This document shows, one piece after another, positions 1-12,162 of a stretch of 64,000 bases of DNA. The translations under genes were made by a program, and so were the position numbers. The DNA lies in the NCBI GenBank assembly GCA_947579605.1, contig OX388313.1:27965214-28029213 (forward strand), written 5' to 3'. A model generated the notes under the pieces. The model searched no databases. It was not told where the DNA came from and saw nothing but the letters and a program-made list of their open reading frames with translations. The stretch comes from Athripsodes cinereus (lineage: Eukaryota > Arthropoda > Insecta > Trichoptera > Leptoceridae). The number at the start of each line of letters is the position of its first letter. Position 1 is the stretch's first letter.

Positions 1-1446
1 GCTATATTAATTTATTTAATGTGTTATTTTTCATTTTTGAATTTGTGTAATTATTTTTATACGAAAATACGTCAAACTACATACAACATGAGTGAGAGTG
101 TTGGCATGACAGTGAAAGCATAGGATGAACAAATGTGAACAGACGTGTTCACTCCGATGAACAGGTTTGACCCTGACACTCTGGATGATCATCCAAAGTG
201 AAGCAATGTGAATGCTACTTTACCACTCGTCATAATTTTGATGAAAGGTCCTTTCACTGAAACGACCATAAACAAGTTTTATCTTATTATTTGTTTTATT
301 CTCTATGAATTTGTATTGAATGTCAGAATCACGTACAAAATTATTATGCAGTCGAGAGCTATATTAGTTTATTTTATGTGTTATTTTTCATTTTTGAATT
401 TGTTTAATTATTTTTGTACGAAAATATGTTAAACTACATACAACATGACTGAGAGTGTTGACATGGCAGTGAAAGCATAGGATGAACAAGTGTGAACAGA
501 CGTGTTCACTTTTGATTAACAGGTTTGACCCTGACACTCTGGATGATCATCCAAAGTGAAGCAATGTGAATGCTACTAAAGAAAGATGAAAGGTCCTTTC
601 ACTGAAATGACCATAAACAAATTTTATCTTATTATTTGTTTAATTCTCTATGAGTTTATATTGAACGTCAGAATCTTCTTCTTATTTTGTTTGGCTTTTC
701 ACCCATTTAGAGTGTTTTCGCCAGGAAACAGTATGAACTCTTCACATAGAGAAACCCAAAACTCAAATTGCTTAGACCTACTTACACAAATACATATTAT
801 CTAGAGAAACCAGTTAATCATAGTTTAATTTCATTCAGCTCCAAAAACCTAGTGAGCAGCTTGAATATAGGTCTGCAATTCAGGGCCAGAAGATATGGGA
901 CGCTTACAGGTAGCTGAACCCCCAACCCACGGAGGTCCTTGAGAAAGTCTGGATATCGGTCATTGATTGGACACTGCAAAAAACATGATCTAGGTCTTCC
1001 TCCGCCCATTCACAGTCGCATAACGGGCTTTCCACCACATTGATTTTAAATAGGTGTGCTCTCAAACAGACATGCCCAATACGCATTCGGCAAATGGACG
1101 AGGTCGGAATCCAAGCCATTGTGACATCAACTCCTCTATCCCTACACCTGACCAAACGTTCCCTAATTTGTAGGCATATGGTAGAACGTCAGAATCATGT
1201 ACAAAATAATTATGCATACGAGAGCTATATTAATTTATTATAAGTGTTATTTTTCATTTTTGAATTTGTTTAATTATTTTTATACGAAAAAACGTCAAAC
1301 TACATACAACATGAGTGAGAGTGTTGACATGGCAGTTTTGAAAGCATAGGATGAACAAATGTGAACAGACGTGTTCACTTTCGATGAACAGGTTTGACCC
1401 TGACACTCTGGATGATCATCCAAAGTGAAGCAATGTGAATGCTACT
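1..1446. repeat. tandem repeat, about 357-bp unit, three partial or interrupted copies
   Basis: Copies start near 1, 358 and 1224. Each runs from a GCTATATTA start through AACATGAGTGAGAG-like and GATGATCATCCAAAGTGAAG blocks to an AATGTGAATGCTACT end. Copies 1 and 2 continue with a shared GAAAGGTCCTTTCACTGAAA block. Every copy carries a short palindrome (GTGAACAGACGTGTTCAC). The second copy is broken by a LINE fragment, which explains the longer spacing to copy 3. The first copy begins at or before the window edge, so the array may extend left. No coding capacity was recognised. Confidence 0.85.
676..1196 (-). mobile_element. truncated non-LTR retrotransposon 3' fragment with target-site duplication
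   Basis: This roughly 520-bp insert interrupts the second tandem-repeat unit and is flanked by a 13-bp direct repeat GAACGTCAGAATC (663-675 and 1184-1196), the expected target-site duplication. On the minus strand about 80 codons resemble the C-terminal end of Jockey/I/R1-type polyproteins: a RIGHVCLRAHLFK stretch followed by a CDCEWAEEDLDHVFCSV cysteine/histidine segment. It is 5'-truncated and dead. The clade assignment is by eye only. Confidence 0.7.
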
Positions 1447-1476
1447 TAATCTCTTTCCTCCGTCATCGCTAGTGAT

Positions 1477-2048
1477 CAGTGGTCTCGAACCTACCGATTT
1501 TTCGGTATTTATACCGAAATGGGCCGTGTCCTACCGATTTACCGAAATGGTCTAGTAATCTACCGATTTTTATAATTTGTCGATAGGGAAATATAATCGG
1601 TAGATAAGTATCGGGTATTCGGTAAAAGTACCGGATACTTATTGGATTCGAGTAAATATTCTTTAAGAAAACCGAGGAGTTTTTGAATTACTCCAAATTC
1701 CTATACCATTTTGAAAATCCGGCGACGGGGGGGTAGAAATTTTCTAAAAAGGAAAGTACCCGATATTGAGATTGTCGGTACAAATACCCGGTACATTTTA
1801 GAAAGAGGTACTGCGAGAAAATATTCTTTAAGAAAAACGAGGAGGTTTTGAAATATTCCAAATTCCTATACCATTTTGAAAATTCGGCGACGGGGGGGGT
1901 AGAAAATTTCGTGAAAAGAAAAGTATCCGATATTGACCATCGTCGGTATAAATACCCCATATACCGATTTTGGGTACAAAATATACCATTTATACAGATT
2001 TTAGCGGATATTTCTACCGATATTGGACAATGTCGTTCGAGAACACTG
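1477..2048. mobile_element. non-autonomous hAT-type element, 572 bp
   Basis: The termini are CAGTGGTCTCGAAC on the left and the inverse of CAGTGTTCTCGAAC on the right (one mismatch). Flanking 8-bp direct repeats CTAGTGAT lie at 1469-1476 and 2049-2056. An 8-bp duplication with CAGTG-type ends is the hAT signature. The interior is rich in CCGAT/ATCGG motifs and contains an imperfect internal direct duplication of roughly 105 bp (about 1658-1765 and 1833-1940). No transposase is encoded. Confidence 0.85.
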
Positions 2049-2056
2049 CTAGTGAT

Positions 2057-2312
2057 CACTATTGATGAAACGCCTGTTCACACCTGTTCATCTTGGAGGA
2101 TTATCCGGAGTGATCACTGAAAGTGAACAAATGTGAACGCCCCTATACTGTTTATAATAAAAGTATAAAACATTGTTTATGAATTAATATTTTGTGATAA
2201 TCTTTGCATTTCCGTTTCCTCTTCTAATTCTTTTTCCGCCGCGCGTCTGACGCCGGCTTCATTTTCTGTCTGTTTGCCGTGCTGGTAGCAGTGATAAGTT
2301 ATCTTCTATAAT
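2057..2312 (+). promoter_or_regulatory. upstream region and 5' UTR of caz
   Basis: The interval before the caz start codon has a GC-richer patch near 2225-2290 containing CCGCCGCGCG, typical of an insect housekeeping promoter or 5' UTR. No TATA box is obvious and no transcription start can be placed from sequence alone. Positions 2067-2135 contain TGTTCAT, GGATTATCC and GTGAACAAATGTGAAC blocks related to the 357-bp repeat upstream, so repeat-derived DNA reaches close to the promoter. Confidence 0.4.
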
Positions 2313-5300
2313 ATGGGAGATCGTGAGTATTTTTTATTATTTTTAAAACGTTTGTTTGTTTATCTAATATTTTACGCACAACCGTGCCGATATTTTTGTT
2401 TTGTTTTGTTGATTATCCGGCTTTTCTGAAACGTCCTTTGTATTAGGTCCATCTCCGCCCATGTCTGATGAACTCAATTTTCCCCGATAATGTAACTTTC
2501 GTAGCGCTACCGCATATCGCATACACTTGCTTATTTATTGTAAATTCTCTATTTTAGAAAACATACCCCACGAACTTTCGCGCTAGTTTGAACGCAAGGT
2601 TTATCATTTCATCTAAATGGACATATCACCAATCCAGGGCATGGAGTTCCACAAGAAAGGTTCTATTCTAGACATATATACAAATAGGGAACCTCTTGCA
2701 TACGAGAATGAGTATTCACATGCTTTTTTTATAGATTCAATCATCTTAATAGTTACATACAGGTGTGCCTGTATTTTTCGCCCAATAGTAGGTAGTTGGT
2801 TAGTTTCGTTTGAGGGAAACTTGGGTTTGGTTTAATTGACATGGAGAGAAACAAACTGTATTTAAACTTGAGTTTGTTGGTAACTTGGAGGTAGAGTCTC
2901 GGCCTCATGCGCACGAGGTTCGCGGTTTAATCGTAGATGCCGACAAATTCCCCTTTCACGACTGTGAAAGTTGTATAAGGTTGTATTTGAGTTTATAACT
3001 TGGGATGTACTATGATCTTCAATTCAGTGACGAAGTTGCTGCTACCCATCCTAAATGTCTTATGGTACAGAGTAGATAACCTATTTGCATATTACATTTG
3101 GTGAGTCCACTGGATAGCCTACATATGGCAGACACTAGTTAGATATAGATTTTAATAAGAGTTGGTTTTTTCAGAATACGGTGGTAGTTATGGTGGTGCA
3201 GGAGGGGGCTATGCCGCACAGTATTCTGTGCCTCCACCCACTACTGGAGGTGCCCCTGGAGCTTATGGGACACCAGCACCAGCTTATGATCAGAGTGCTC
3301 AGTATGGCTCACAGTGGGGAGGGCAAGGTAAGCAGCAACACTATCAATTATCGAAGACTCAACAATCAATATATTGTTATTTGCCATCAAACAGGCAGCT
3401 TGAAACTGACACTTTCAAATCCAGTCTTATAAACAAATTGGTAAAATTATAAATGCTCAGAGGTTGTTTATTTCGCAATCAGTTCATCCCTCCTAGACAA
3501 ACATGCACTTGTCGATCGACTACAAACAAATTTACGACAATCTACCTACATGTACTGTGTAATTTTGCATTATTGTTGTGGTTATTGTCGAAAATTTGTT
3601 TGTAGTCGATCGCTAAGTACAGTTTGTCTATGGCCTCAGTTGTCACATCAACCCAGCATTGGAATAGGTGTAATAATGTGCACACATTTGCATGGCCGTT
3701 GATTATTCTTTTTATCATTCACAACTGCAGGCAGTGATAGGGCAGAAAGTGCCATTCATGCATTGGGAAGTGCTTATTATCTATTGTATTCTGTCGTAAC
3801 ATGCATTGAGATCACTTGTAGGAGATGATTTATGTTTGATGAAAGTGCAATGAGCATATTGAATGTATCCAATAATTTATGTAAGTTATATACAGGCTGT
3901 GGACCCAGGCTTGGTGGCTGTGTACATACAATACAGCTGACCTCCTACTGGGTCCTAGAATAAACTGGACATTTGATAGGCCTGAGCTGGCTTCTCGATA
4001 GCTATCAGGGTTGACATATTGTTCCATACATAATATCTTATATGTATATAATGCATTTGTAGCACAATATCACATTTTTACATGGAGGGGATTATATTTT
4101 TACAGGAGACTACAATAATGGATCCTCTGTGGGGTATAACTCTGCTCCTAGTGGAGGGGCAAATATGTACGGGAGCGCAGCAAGTGGTGGCGCTCAGGGG
4201 GGATACGGGGGCACAGGGGATAGAGCACAGTCAGGAGGATACGGAGGTGGAAACACCACAGGAGATAGAGCGTATGGCGGGGGAGGAGACCGAGGCCAAG
4301 GAGGCTATGGTGGTGCTCAAGGTGGCTATGGGGGAGGTGGCAGGGGCGGATACGGTGGTGCTCAAGGAGGGGATAGCGAGAGGAGCTATGGAGGAGGGGG
4401 AGGGGGTTATGGAGGTGACCGGGGAAATAGTGGAGGTGGTGGGGGCTATGACAGGGGTGGATATGGGGGAGGGGAGGGTGGTGGAGGAGGTGGATTTGGG
4501 TGAGTTACACATTTGTATGATGTTTTGTATTACAAATTGTCCATAGTAACTACAGTCCACTGTGAGCGCACAACAGTTGTCATTTTATATTTCACAACAC
4601 ATTATTGCTTACTGAGAAAGTGTTTGTGAATGCATTTGAAATTATTGTAAATCTAAAGTCATGATTTGGCAATTTGATGTTTCATCATTGTATAATAACA
4701 TTGATTCCATTCAATTTTCATCATAATGTCACTAGTAAAAGTAAAATGTGTGTTACAATTTACCAAGAATTTGATTCATAGTGATGTTCTCGCCACTGCA
4801 TATTGTCTTAATATTTCACGTTCTATTTTGGTTTGTACAAAATTTCTATTGTATGATGATGATGTGCAAAAAGAGTAAATAAATAAGATTAAAGTGAACA
4901 CCTGGCCTATCTCACAGATATTAAAATTATCAATGGAGATTTTGTTTGCTCACTCACATTGGATTGTTTTATATTTATTCAATATTTAGGGAAGGGAGGC
5001 ATGGCTATTATATTTATAAGATGGAACTAAATACACATCAGTTCCCTTATCATTCTTTATAAGATAATATAACAACTGAAATCATAAGAATAATATTGCG
5101 GTAATTAATATAGTGAAAATGAGAGTGTATTTTTACTAATATAAGTACTGCAGAGGGTACAATATTTGGTTATAGTTACTATGTGAAGTTGTGGGTCTAT
5201 CTGATACATAACTGCAATGGTTATGAAGCAATAATATTGTATTAGGTTTATGTTATATAATTGAGATGACATTATGATGTAGAATGGTTGTCATATTGGT

Positions 5301-8300
5301 CATATTATATATCCTCATATTTGAGGCGGTCGGTAGCTTGATAGAGTCTCGGACTTACAATCGAAAGATTCAGGTTCGATTCCACCTGCTGCAGACTTTC
5401 TCCACCTACGTGACCTAAGCATATTGCCTACTGTGTGTCTGGGGTGTATTTGGGTTTATTTTAAATCCAGATTCATCTGAAATAAAAAATAACAGTTTCC
5501 CTATGTGTTAATCCATTGGTATTACGTTGATCATTATTATATAGTAACATTACCATTAGTGTATAAGTGACAAAGAAGGATCTAAATTTATATCACCCAA
5601 ATAGTCAAAAGTGTATTGCAACTATCAAAAAATATCTATGTAGAGATTAGTGTGTCCATATTGTATTCAAATGATGCAAGCAAACATTCTTTTTCCTTCC
5701 CCTTGTAAATCGAGATGAAAGAAATATTCATAGAATTTTTCCCTACTTTTCTATATTGATGAGGCAAAATGAAATGGAATACAGAACACATTGTTTACAT
5801 TAATGTTTTGGTATACAGTGTTATATGCGTATCTGATTTGTTTGTTATATATATGTATTGCAATTGTTATATATATTATATGATATTTATTGTGTAATAT
5901 TGTGTACTGGTGCTCTCTCTCTGTCTACAGGGTTGTACAATACAATGCATACTAATACTAAGAAACACGACTGTAAGGTTTTCACAACATTCTCGTATAA
6001 GGGTCCAATATTTTATCAAGTAAAGTAAACAAAAAGGTTTCAATATTGTATAACAAATGTATATTATGATATGAGTGTAATACAATAATAATATTGAATG
6101 CTCCGCATGCCTCACTGGTTACCCACTTCCCGTTACTGCGTACAGGTGTATTGCTGCAACGTACTGTGTGTATTATACGTAGGGTATATAACTAACTGTG
6201 GTAATAGCTAGCCGGAGGAAACTAGAGTTCTATATTGGCCAGAGGTTTATATGCTTACTAAAAAGTTGGTACAAGTTGTAGGGACTGGGGGGACACCAGT
6301 GGTGTGTGTGCGGGGCGTGCGGAGGTTGTGTATTGAGGAGGTGATGTAATCAACACTAGGTGCTAACTTGTCATGTCACACATCACATAGTGTATACAGT
6401 GTTTAAATAAAACGAGGTATAGTGGTCCTGTAAGCAGCAACATCCTATATAATATAGTACAGCAAATTGTGTAATAAGTAAAAGTGTAATGGTAAACTGG
6501 TCATATAAACTATCATATTGTGTTAAAGCCAGAGTGTGCTGGTACATAGTAACATGGCAGGCAGGCAGGCAGGAGATGGGGTGGTTGGGTGGGATTAGGG
6601 ACTGACATTGATTCTACCGACTGACTGACAGACAATGACTGTATTTGACACCGAGGAGAGACGAGACAGTGAGTGCAGAGGCAGTACATGTAGCACAAGA
6701 TATAATGACACCCTATTGTTTGTTATAGCGGAGGCGCCAGGGGGGGAGGTTTTAACAAAGGTAAAGCCCGGCACACTGTGTGCGCTTGGTATACATATCT
6801 ATTATATCTTTATATTGTATGATATTAGACACCCACTAGTGGTGAGGGTTGCCCAAATATACAGACCATGTTATATAAGTTTGGAGGACATGTGTGGAGG
6901 GAAGGAAGGTGTGCTGAGTGTTGTATGTAGAGTAGCAGGTCTGTATGTTTGGCAACTCTCTCCGGTGTGTAATGGAATTTGTATTATTTGTTTATAGTGT
7001 TTAATTAGTTGGTATATACATATTTGTATGCTGCTATTTATTATTTTCAAAGAAAAGTTATATATGTGCTGGTATTATTGAGTGTGTGAGGATACAAAAT
7101 TAGGATAAAATTGTCACAAAAACAGGCATATGAAGTACATCACTAATCAGTTCAGCGTGTTAGGATACTTAGGGCCAAATAGTTAATATAAAAATATTTT
7201 AAATTATAATGTGTCACCGAGCGTATATTGAATATAAGTATAGGTGCTGAGAACAAGTGTTGCAAGAGTTAAGCATCACACAGAATTAGATAATAAGTTA
7301 AGATAATACAGCGCAATATTATAGTAAACAAACATCTGATGACGAGGGTACATAAAATAAATATGAATGGTGGTGTCACACATCCTCACTGCGTAAAATA
7401 TCTGTTATTGATTTAGGGCCGAAATTATAAACGAGGAACCCAATATTCGTAAGTATGTCGACACTTTACGAACGGATGGCGATCTGTTCTAGTGATGGGC
7501 GATATATCGATATACGATTCGATTATATCGATAGTTCAGAACAATGCGATTATTCGATAGTATTGGAGCAAGTCGATTATTTTAATCGATTATTATATCG
7601 ATTATAATAAGTCGATTATAACATCGATTATTATAAGTCGATTATAACATCGATATAATATATCGACTTGCACAAGTCGATTATAAATGTTCGACTTTTG
7701 ATCTACCCCTTCAATAATTCGACTTCGACTCGTGTTAGTCGGTTCTTAGAATTCGATTTCAATACAAGTTGATACTTGCTACTAAAAGTATAGTTGGATA
7801 TATACGGATGAACCATGGCCAATATGCATTTAGGTACCTACCTACCTATAAGTATAATACAATATTATATTCATACACGATGCCGTGCCGGACAACACCA
7901 CAACGATGATGCAGTCAGTCAAATGATTAGTGATCGCTCCATTCCTTGCAATTTTTATAACCTAATAGGAAAACCAAGTAACTGCCAGAAAATAATAATT
8001 TAGGAATAATTTAAACTTCTAAGATAAAATTTTGTGGAAGATTTTATTTTTATTTATTTATTCATTCATTCTTAACTGTACATTGATTACAAACAATTAC
8101 ATAAAAGGTATACATTCAATACGTATTTTTATTTTAATAAGGGACAATAATTACATAAAAAAATACATGCATTACAATGTTTCATAATATAAAATCATAT
8201 AACCTAGGTCCTAAAATACTCCCGAACATGGATTGAAATATAATTTCCGCTATATTACTAAGCTAATGAAAATGAGTGGATAGCAACAAATACAAGTATT

Positions 8301-11300
8301 AATTATAATAAATACAAAATTACTATACCTACATATTTTTATTGTTTAGCAGATGTAAGTGATGTCTATTTATTGTACGGTACGGTATTTAAGTAGTTCA
8401 CGTAAAATTAAGTTGACGAGTAGAAGTAGGTACATTGTCTGCTTATTCTCCGAAAATACTTTGCTTTACTTGATTAATAAATTTCTTCGTTAGATTATAT
8501 GTAATATCTTTTAAAGAGCGTTACTAGGTTTTACTATTAAGCTGTCTACAAGTAGAAGATCTCTTAGTAAAAAGAGAGACACTACTCTCGTAGTTACCTG
8601 AACAATTTTGTAGGCAATATTAATATGAGAACGTGATCATTCACATTTCACAACCGCATCCTTCAACGCATAAAAACAAACTGAAATATAGCGTGAGGAA
8701 GTGAGAGGGGAATAGATGCGTACGTTTCGTTGAATCGTTGACGATAGTTTTGTACTTCGTTTTTCCGAATATAATACGAAAATAACCGACTTCAAAATAA
8801 TCGATGTTTGTGTTATTCATATCGCGCTACAAATAATCGATACTACTTCGATATATCGATTATTTTTTACAAGCGAAGTCGATTATTTATATCGATTGTG
8901 AATTGTGAACGACTTCGATTATTTCGATTGTAAAATATGATACTATCGCCCATCACTAATCTGTTCGTACATTCTACTAGATACTGCATTATAAAACTAT
9001 TATGACAATTCATTAAAAAGAAATATTTTTGCCTACTGTACCCATTGTTTTCAACCGGTGTTCACATAAGATCTTGCCTGTCCCTTTTATCTACCTGCTC
9101 CCCATTCATAAAAACTTCACCCAACAATCTCATAATTTACACAAAACAAATGAGTAAATGACAGCGATGCTATGAGAATATATCCTAACAAAACACGTGC
9201 GTAGATTCATCTATTGTTATTTCTTTCTCTCTTCAGGCAAATAGTGAGACAGCAATGCTAGTCGTCAAAACTAATCCTGGTCGGTCGGCCAGTTAAAGCC
9301 GATGGTAACATTTTACTGAAATAATATCAACGGATGTTTATAATGCTGAAAAACGAGTAGTTATATCAAATTTTGGACCATATTAAAATAACTTGAGCTA
9401 ACGGACTTTTATAATATTGGCCCTTAAAGGTGGTGTAAAACAAGTTAAGAACTTACAAATGTTAGGAGATATAAATGTTACTGTAAAGGTTTATATACAT
9501 ACAAGTGTGTTCTCATGTTGATATTATATTTAATTGAGTGACGAGTAACATGTGTCCCTATATAATAGTAAAGTGTCGTAATGGTGTAACAGAGAGTACT
9601 GAACTACTTGCTGTGTATATTATATACCTACCTATACATAGGTGACCGAATAGAGATTAAAGGTATACTTATACTGTCTGCATATTGTACTAACAAGCGT
9701 AAGAGAATATGATATGGTGTTGTGATTGTAGTGTCTATAATATATTGTTGTATGTTCAGGAGGATATGGAGGTGACCGGGGTGGTAGTGTAGGAGATATG
9801 ATCACACAAGAGGACACCATCTTCATATCTGGCATGGACACCAACACCACAGAGGAAGAGATTGCACAACACTTTGGAGCCATTGGTGTTATTAAGGTAA
9901 TACCACATTATATATCATTGTACGTGGTGCGAGCGCACTCTGTGTTCTTTCCTAAGTGAAAGGATTCAATTTGTTACCTCGCTAGATCAATATCCTCCTG
10001 TAAATTGTCTCATAACACTTGTGTGTGATATTTTTACATGGATGAAACACTCAGTAGTGTATTTGTCATTCAAATATTTTATGTTACTTATATGCGCTGT
10101 GATAATATGACATTATAAGTTGCGTTTTTTATTACAGAATGATAAGCGGACACAGAAGCCAAAGATCTGGATGTACAAAGATAAAGCCAGTGGCCGTCCT
10201 AAGGGTGAGGCAACAGTAACATACGAAGATTCAAATGCTGCATCATCTGCCATACAGTGGTTTGATGGAAAGGACTTCAATGGTAGTCAGATCAAAGTGT
10301 CGCTGGCTCAGAGGCAGAATAATTGGAGTGGCGGCAGGGGGGGAGGAGGAGGAGGCGGTGGTGGTGGTGGTGGAGGAGGAGGACGAGGAGGTGGGGGCTT
10401 CAGGGGGGGACGCGGAGGTGGTGGGGGCCGAGGAGGAGGTGGAGGAAGAGACAGTGAAGGTGGCGGTGGAGGTGGTGGAGGACGTGGGGGGGAAGGCAGG
10501 GAAGGAGACTGGAGGTGCCCCAATCCAGACTGTGGCAACACCAACTTTGCCTGGAGGAACGCATGCAACAGGTGAGGATGGACACTGTTCTTTGCATTAT
10601 TCTCATTCCCTTACAACGCTTACAGATTACATCATAACTCATGATTATTCTGTATTATCATATAACTGGGATATATGAATCATCTCATTTAAAACACATG
10701 CATGATCAAATCAATTGACATGTGTGTACCTGTATGGGAGACAGATTCAAAGTATATTCATTTCTGCATGTTACATTCTGTGTGGATAATAAGTAGGATA
10801 TTTATATTGTTTTTAAATTTCAGATGTAATGAAGAGAAACCAGGAGGAGGAGGCGGTGGTGGCGGAGGCCGAGGAGGCGGCAGGGGAGGTGGAGGGCGTG
10901 GGGGTGGACGAGGAGGTGGTGACAGGGGTGGGTGGGGAGGTGGGGGCAGAGATAGGGATGGGGGAGACAGGGGAGGCGACAGGAGGGGTGGGGGTGGAGG
11001 AGGTGGCTTCAGAGGAGGCGACAGGGGTAGTGGTGGACCCCGTGGAGGAGGACCTATGCACAGGGGAGGTGGGGGGTGAGTATCTCTCGACATTCCAAGT
11101 TTTATTTTGTATTGGCCCATTCCAACGCTGCAAATAAATACTAGATGATTTACTTGCATTAAATGAATACATGGGCAGAACAAGTCACAGTAGCATAAAC
11201 TCACATCAAATGACATGCCGTGTCTTGATGTGTACCTGTCGCTACATACACTTGTATCACAGTGTAAAGGTACATTTCTTTTCCCCGTTGCAACCAGCAA

Positions 11301-11596
11301 CGTTGGATAGAGTTCACATGTCACTACTGGACTCCCGAAACATTGAATTCAAATATTACAAAAAAACTGAATTGTTCAGAATCGTTTCTCGCCCACTTTT
11401 CAGTGCACAGAAACATTCATATTGTATTTTTTTTAATGTGTGTGTGGACAGTAGTAACATAAGTGAAGCAATGTATACATTCTTCACTGTGATCACTCCC
11501 GTATATGAGTAAGATATAATGTCTCCTAGTGCAGATGCATTCACTAATGAGGTATTGTTCACTTGCAGAGGCAGGGATCGCCAGAGACCGTACTAG
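2313..11596 (+). CDS. caz: FET-family RNA-binding protein cabeza (FUS/EWSR1/TAF15 orthologue), 8 coding exons, 479 aa
   Basis: Nuclear RNA-binding protein acting in transcription and splicing (family knowledge). Coding exons: 2313-2322, 3175-3327, 4106-4499, 6729-6760, 9760-9896, 10138-10571, 10824-11075, 11569-11596; they sum to 1440 nt and close in frame at TAG. Domain order matches FUS: a Y/G/Q/S-rich low-complexity N-terminus (about 1-190, starting MGDQYGGSYGG), GGFNK at the micro-exon, an RRM (about 215-302, with TIFISGM and KGEATVTY), a very glycine-rich RGG segment, a RanBP2-type zinc finger (about 368-395, [22 protein letters not shown]), a second RGG tract, and a C-terminal RQRPY that fits the transportin PY nuclear localisation signal. 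The start is the ATG just upstream of a GTGAGT donor. Introns hold a SINE, a foldback element and a nested transposon pair. Alternative isoforms cannot be judged. Confidence 0.94.
2877..3004 (+). repeat. tRNA-derived SINE copy (family B) in caz intron 1
   Basis: The head carries an A-box-like AACTTGGAGGTAGAGTCTCG and a degenerate B box (GCGGTTTAATC). The body (CCCCTTTCACGACTGTGAAA, then AAGGTTGTATTTGAGTTTAT) matches the better preserved copy at 20930. The B box is mutated and the tRNA fold is not convincing, so this is a SINE and not a tRNA gene. Confidence 0.65.
3492..3633. mobile_element. foldback/MITE-like inverted repeat in caz intron 2
   Basis: Two arms of about 48 bp face each other around a roughly 45-bp loop. 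The left arm runs from CTAGACAAACATGCACTT into CGATCGACTACAAACAAA; the right arm is its near-complement ending GTTTGTCTATGG. There are few mismatches. It is probably a short non-autonomous DNA transposon; I could not fix a target duplication. Confidence 0.7.
5325..5492 (+). repeat. tRNA-derived SINE copy (family B) in caz intron 3
   Basis: An A-box-like segment (TAGCTTGATAGAGTCTCGG) is followed by a good B box (GGTTCGATTCC), the internal RNA polymerase III promoter layout. The tail reads GTATTTGGGTTTATTTTAAA, then CCAGATTCATCTGAAATAAA, and is shared with tails at 23575, 38590, 40225 and 44410. Confidence 0.75.
6729..6760 (+). other. caz: 32-nt micro-exon of caz (encodes the GGFNK region)
   Basis: It is bounded by TTATAG and GTAAAG splice sites. 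Without it, exon 3 (2 leftover bases) joins exon 5 (needs 1) out of frame and hits TGA within a few codons. With it, the phases close exactly and the protein reads GGGARGGGFNKGGYGG. GGFNK just before the RRM is conserved in FUS, which supports this very short exon. Confidence 0.88.
7416..9423. mobile_element. PIF/Harbinger-like MITE, split by a hAT insertion
   Basis: The outer ends are GGGCCGAAATTATAAA and the inverse of GGGCCAATATTATAAA, flanked by TTA on both sides (7413-7415, 9424-9426). A 3-bp TWA duplication is typical of PIF/Harbinger elements. Removing the hAT element plus one 8-bp duplication leaves about 531 bp. It lies in caz intron 4 and encodes nothing recognisable. Confidence 0.65.
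7490..8958. mobile_element. non-autonomous hAT element, copy 1 (1469 bp)
   Basis: The 15-bp perfect terminal inverted repeats begin TAGTGATGGGCGATA. A perfect 8-bp target duplication ATCTGTTC lies at 7482-7489 and 8959-8966. Subterminal regions are packed with TCGATTAT/ATCGAT motifs, plausible transposase-binding repeats. No transposase is encoded, so movement would need an autonomous relative elsewhere. A near-identical copy lies at 16856-18355. Confidence 0.92.
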
Positions 11597-11896
11597 ATGC
11601 CACTTGTACAACTACCATTACCATTATGCTGTAACAAATAGGTGTTAATAATAAAATAATTAGTGTAATAATAAGAATAGTATGTTGTAATGTAATTACT
11701 ATTACAGATTATCATGCACTGATCATCATTTGTTATGTTGTATGTGTGTCTCCTGTCAGTATTTGTATGTCTGCTGCTATCTAAATGTGACTGATTTGAG
11801 TGACTGTGAGAGAGAGTGGAAATGTTTGCATGGCCGATGTGCAACTAGACTAATTATTATTATGTTTTTTTATTAAGTCATTTACATGAATTCCTC

Positions 11897-11902
11897 AATA
11901 AA
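11897..11902 (+). terminator. polyadenylation signal of caz
   Basis: Canonical AATAAA about 300 bp after the caz stop codon, followed by a TTTTTTGT stretch. The roughly 300-bp 3' UTR is ordinary for an insect gene. No stronger downstream signal was chosen, but alternative sites are possible. Confidence 0.6.
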
Positions 11903-12162
11903 TTTTTTGTACAGAATGTCTTTTCCTTTATCTATTTTGTCTATATGCTATTGGTATTAATGTCTTCAGTAAATCATGGAAAGAGTAAATCATGAGCCAT
12001 TGAAGTGGATTTATTCCACAAAATGGTGCATTATAAATTTTCCACTATCATTAAAATCTTAGAACGATAAATGTCAATTCAAGGAGGAAAATTTTGCCTA
12101 CATCCAATGAAGCCAGATTTTGTTGATGCCAAAGAAATGGGATTCATATTGTCATACTATAC

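Noticed and set aside
6635..6997. 120-codon plus-strand open frame
   Set aside because: It spans the caz micro-exon and intron 4 sequence in a different frame; composition is intron-like and there is no family similarity.
10308..11324. Long proline-rich or alanine/valine-rich open frames opposite and beside the RGG exons
   Set aside because: They are frame shadows of GGN-repeat coding DNA; the plus-strand caz frame has domain matches and splice-phase agreement.
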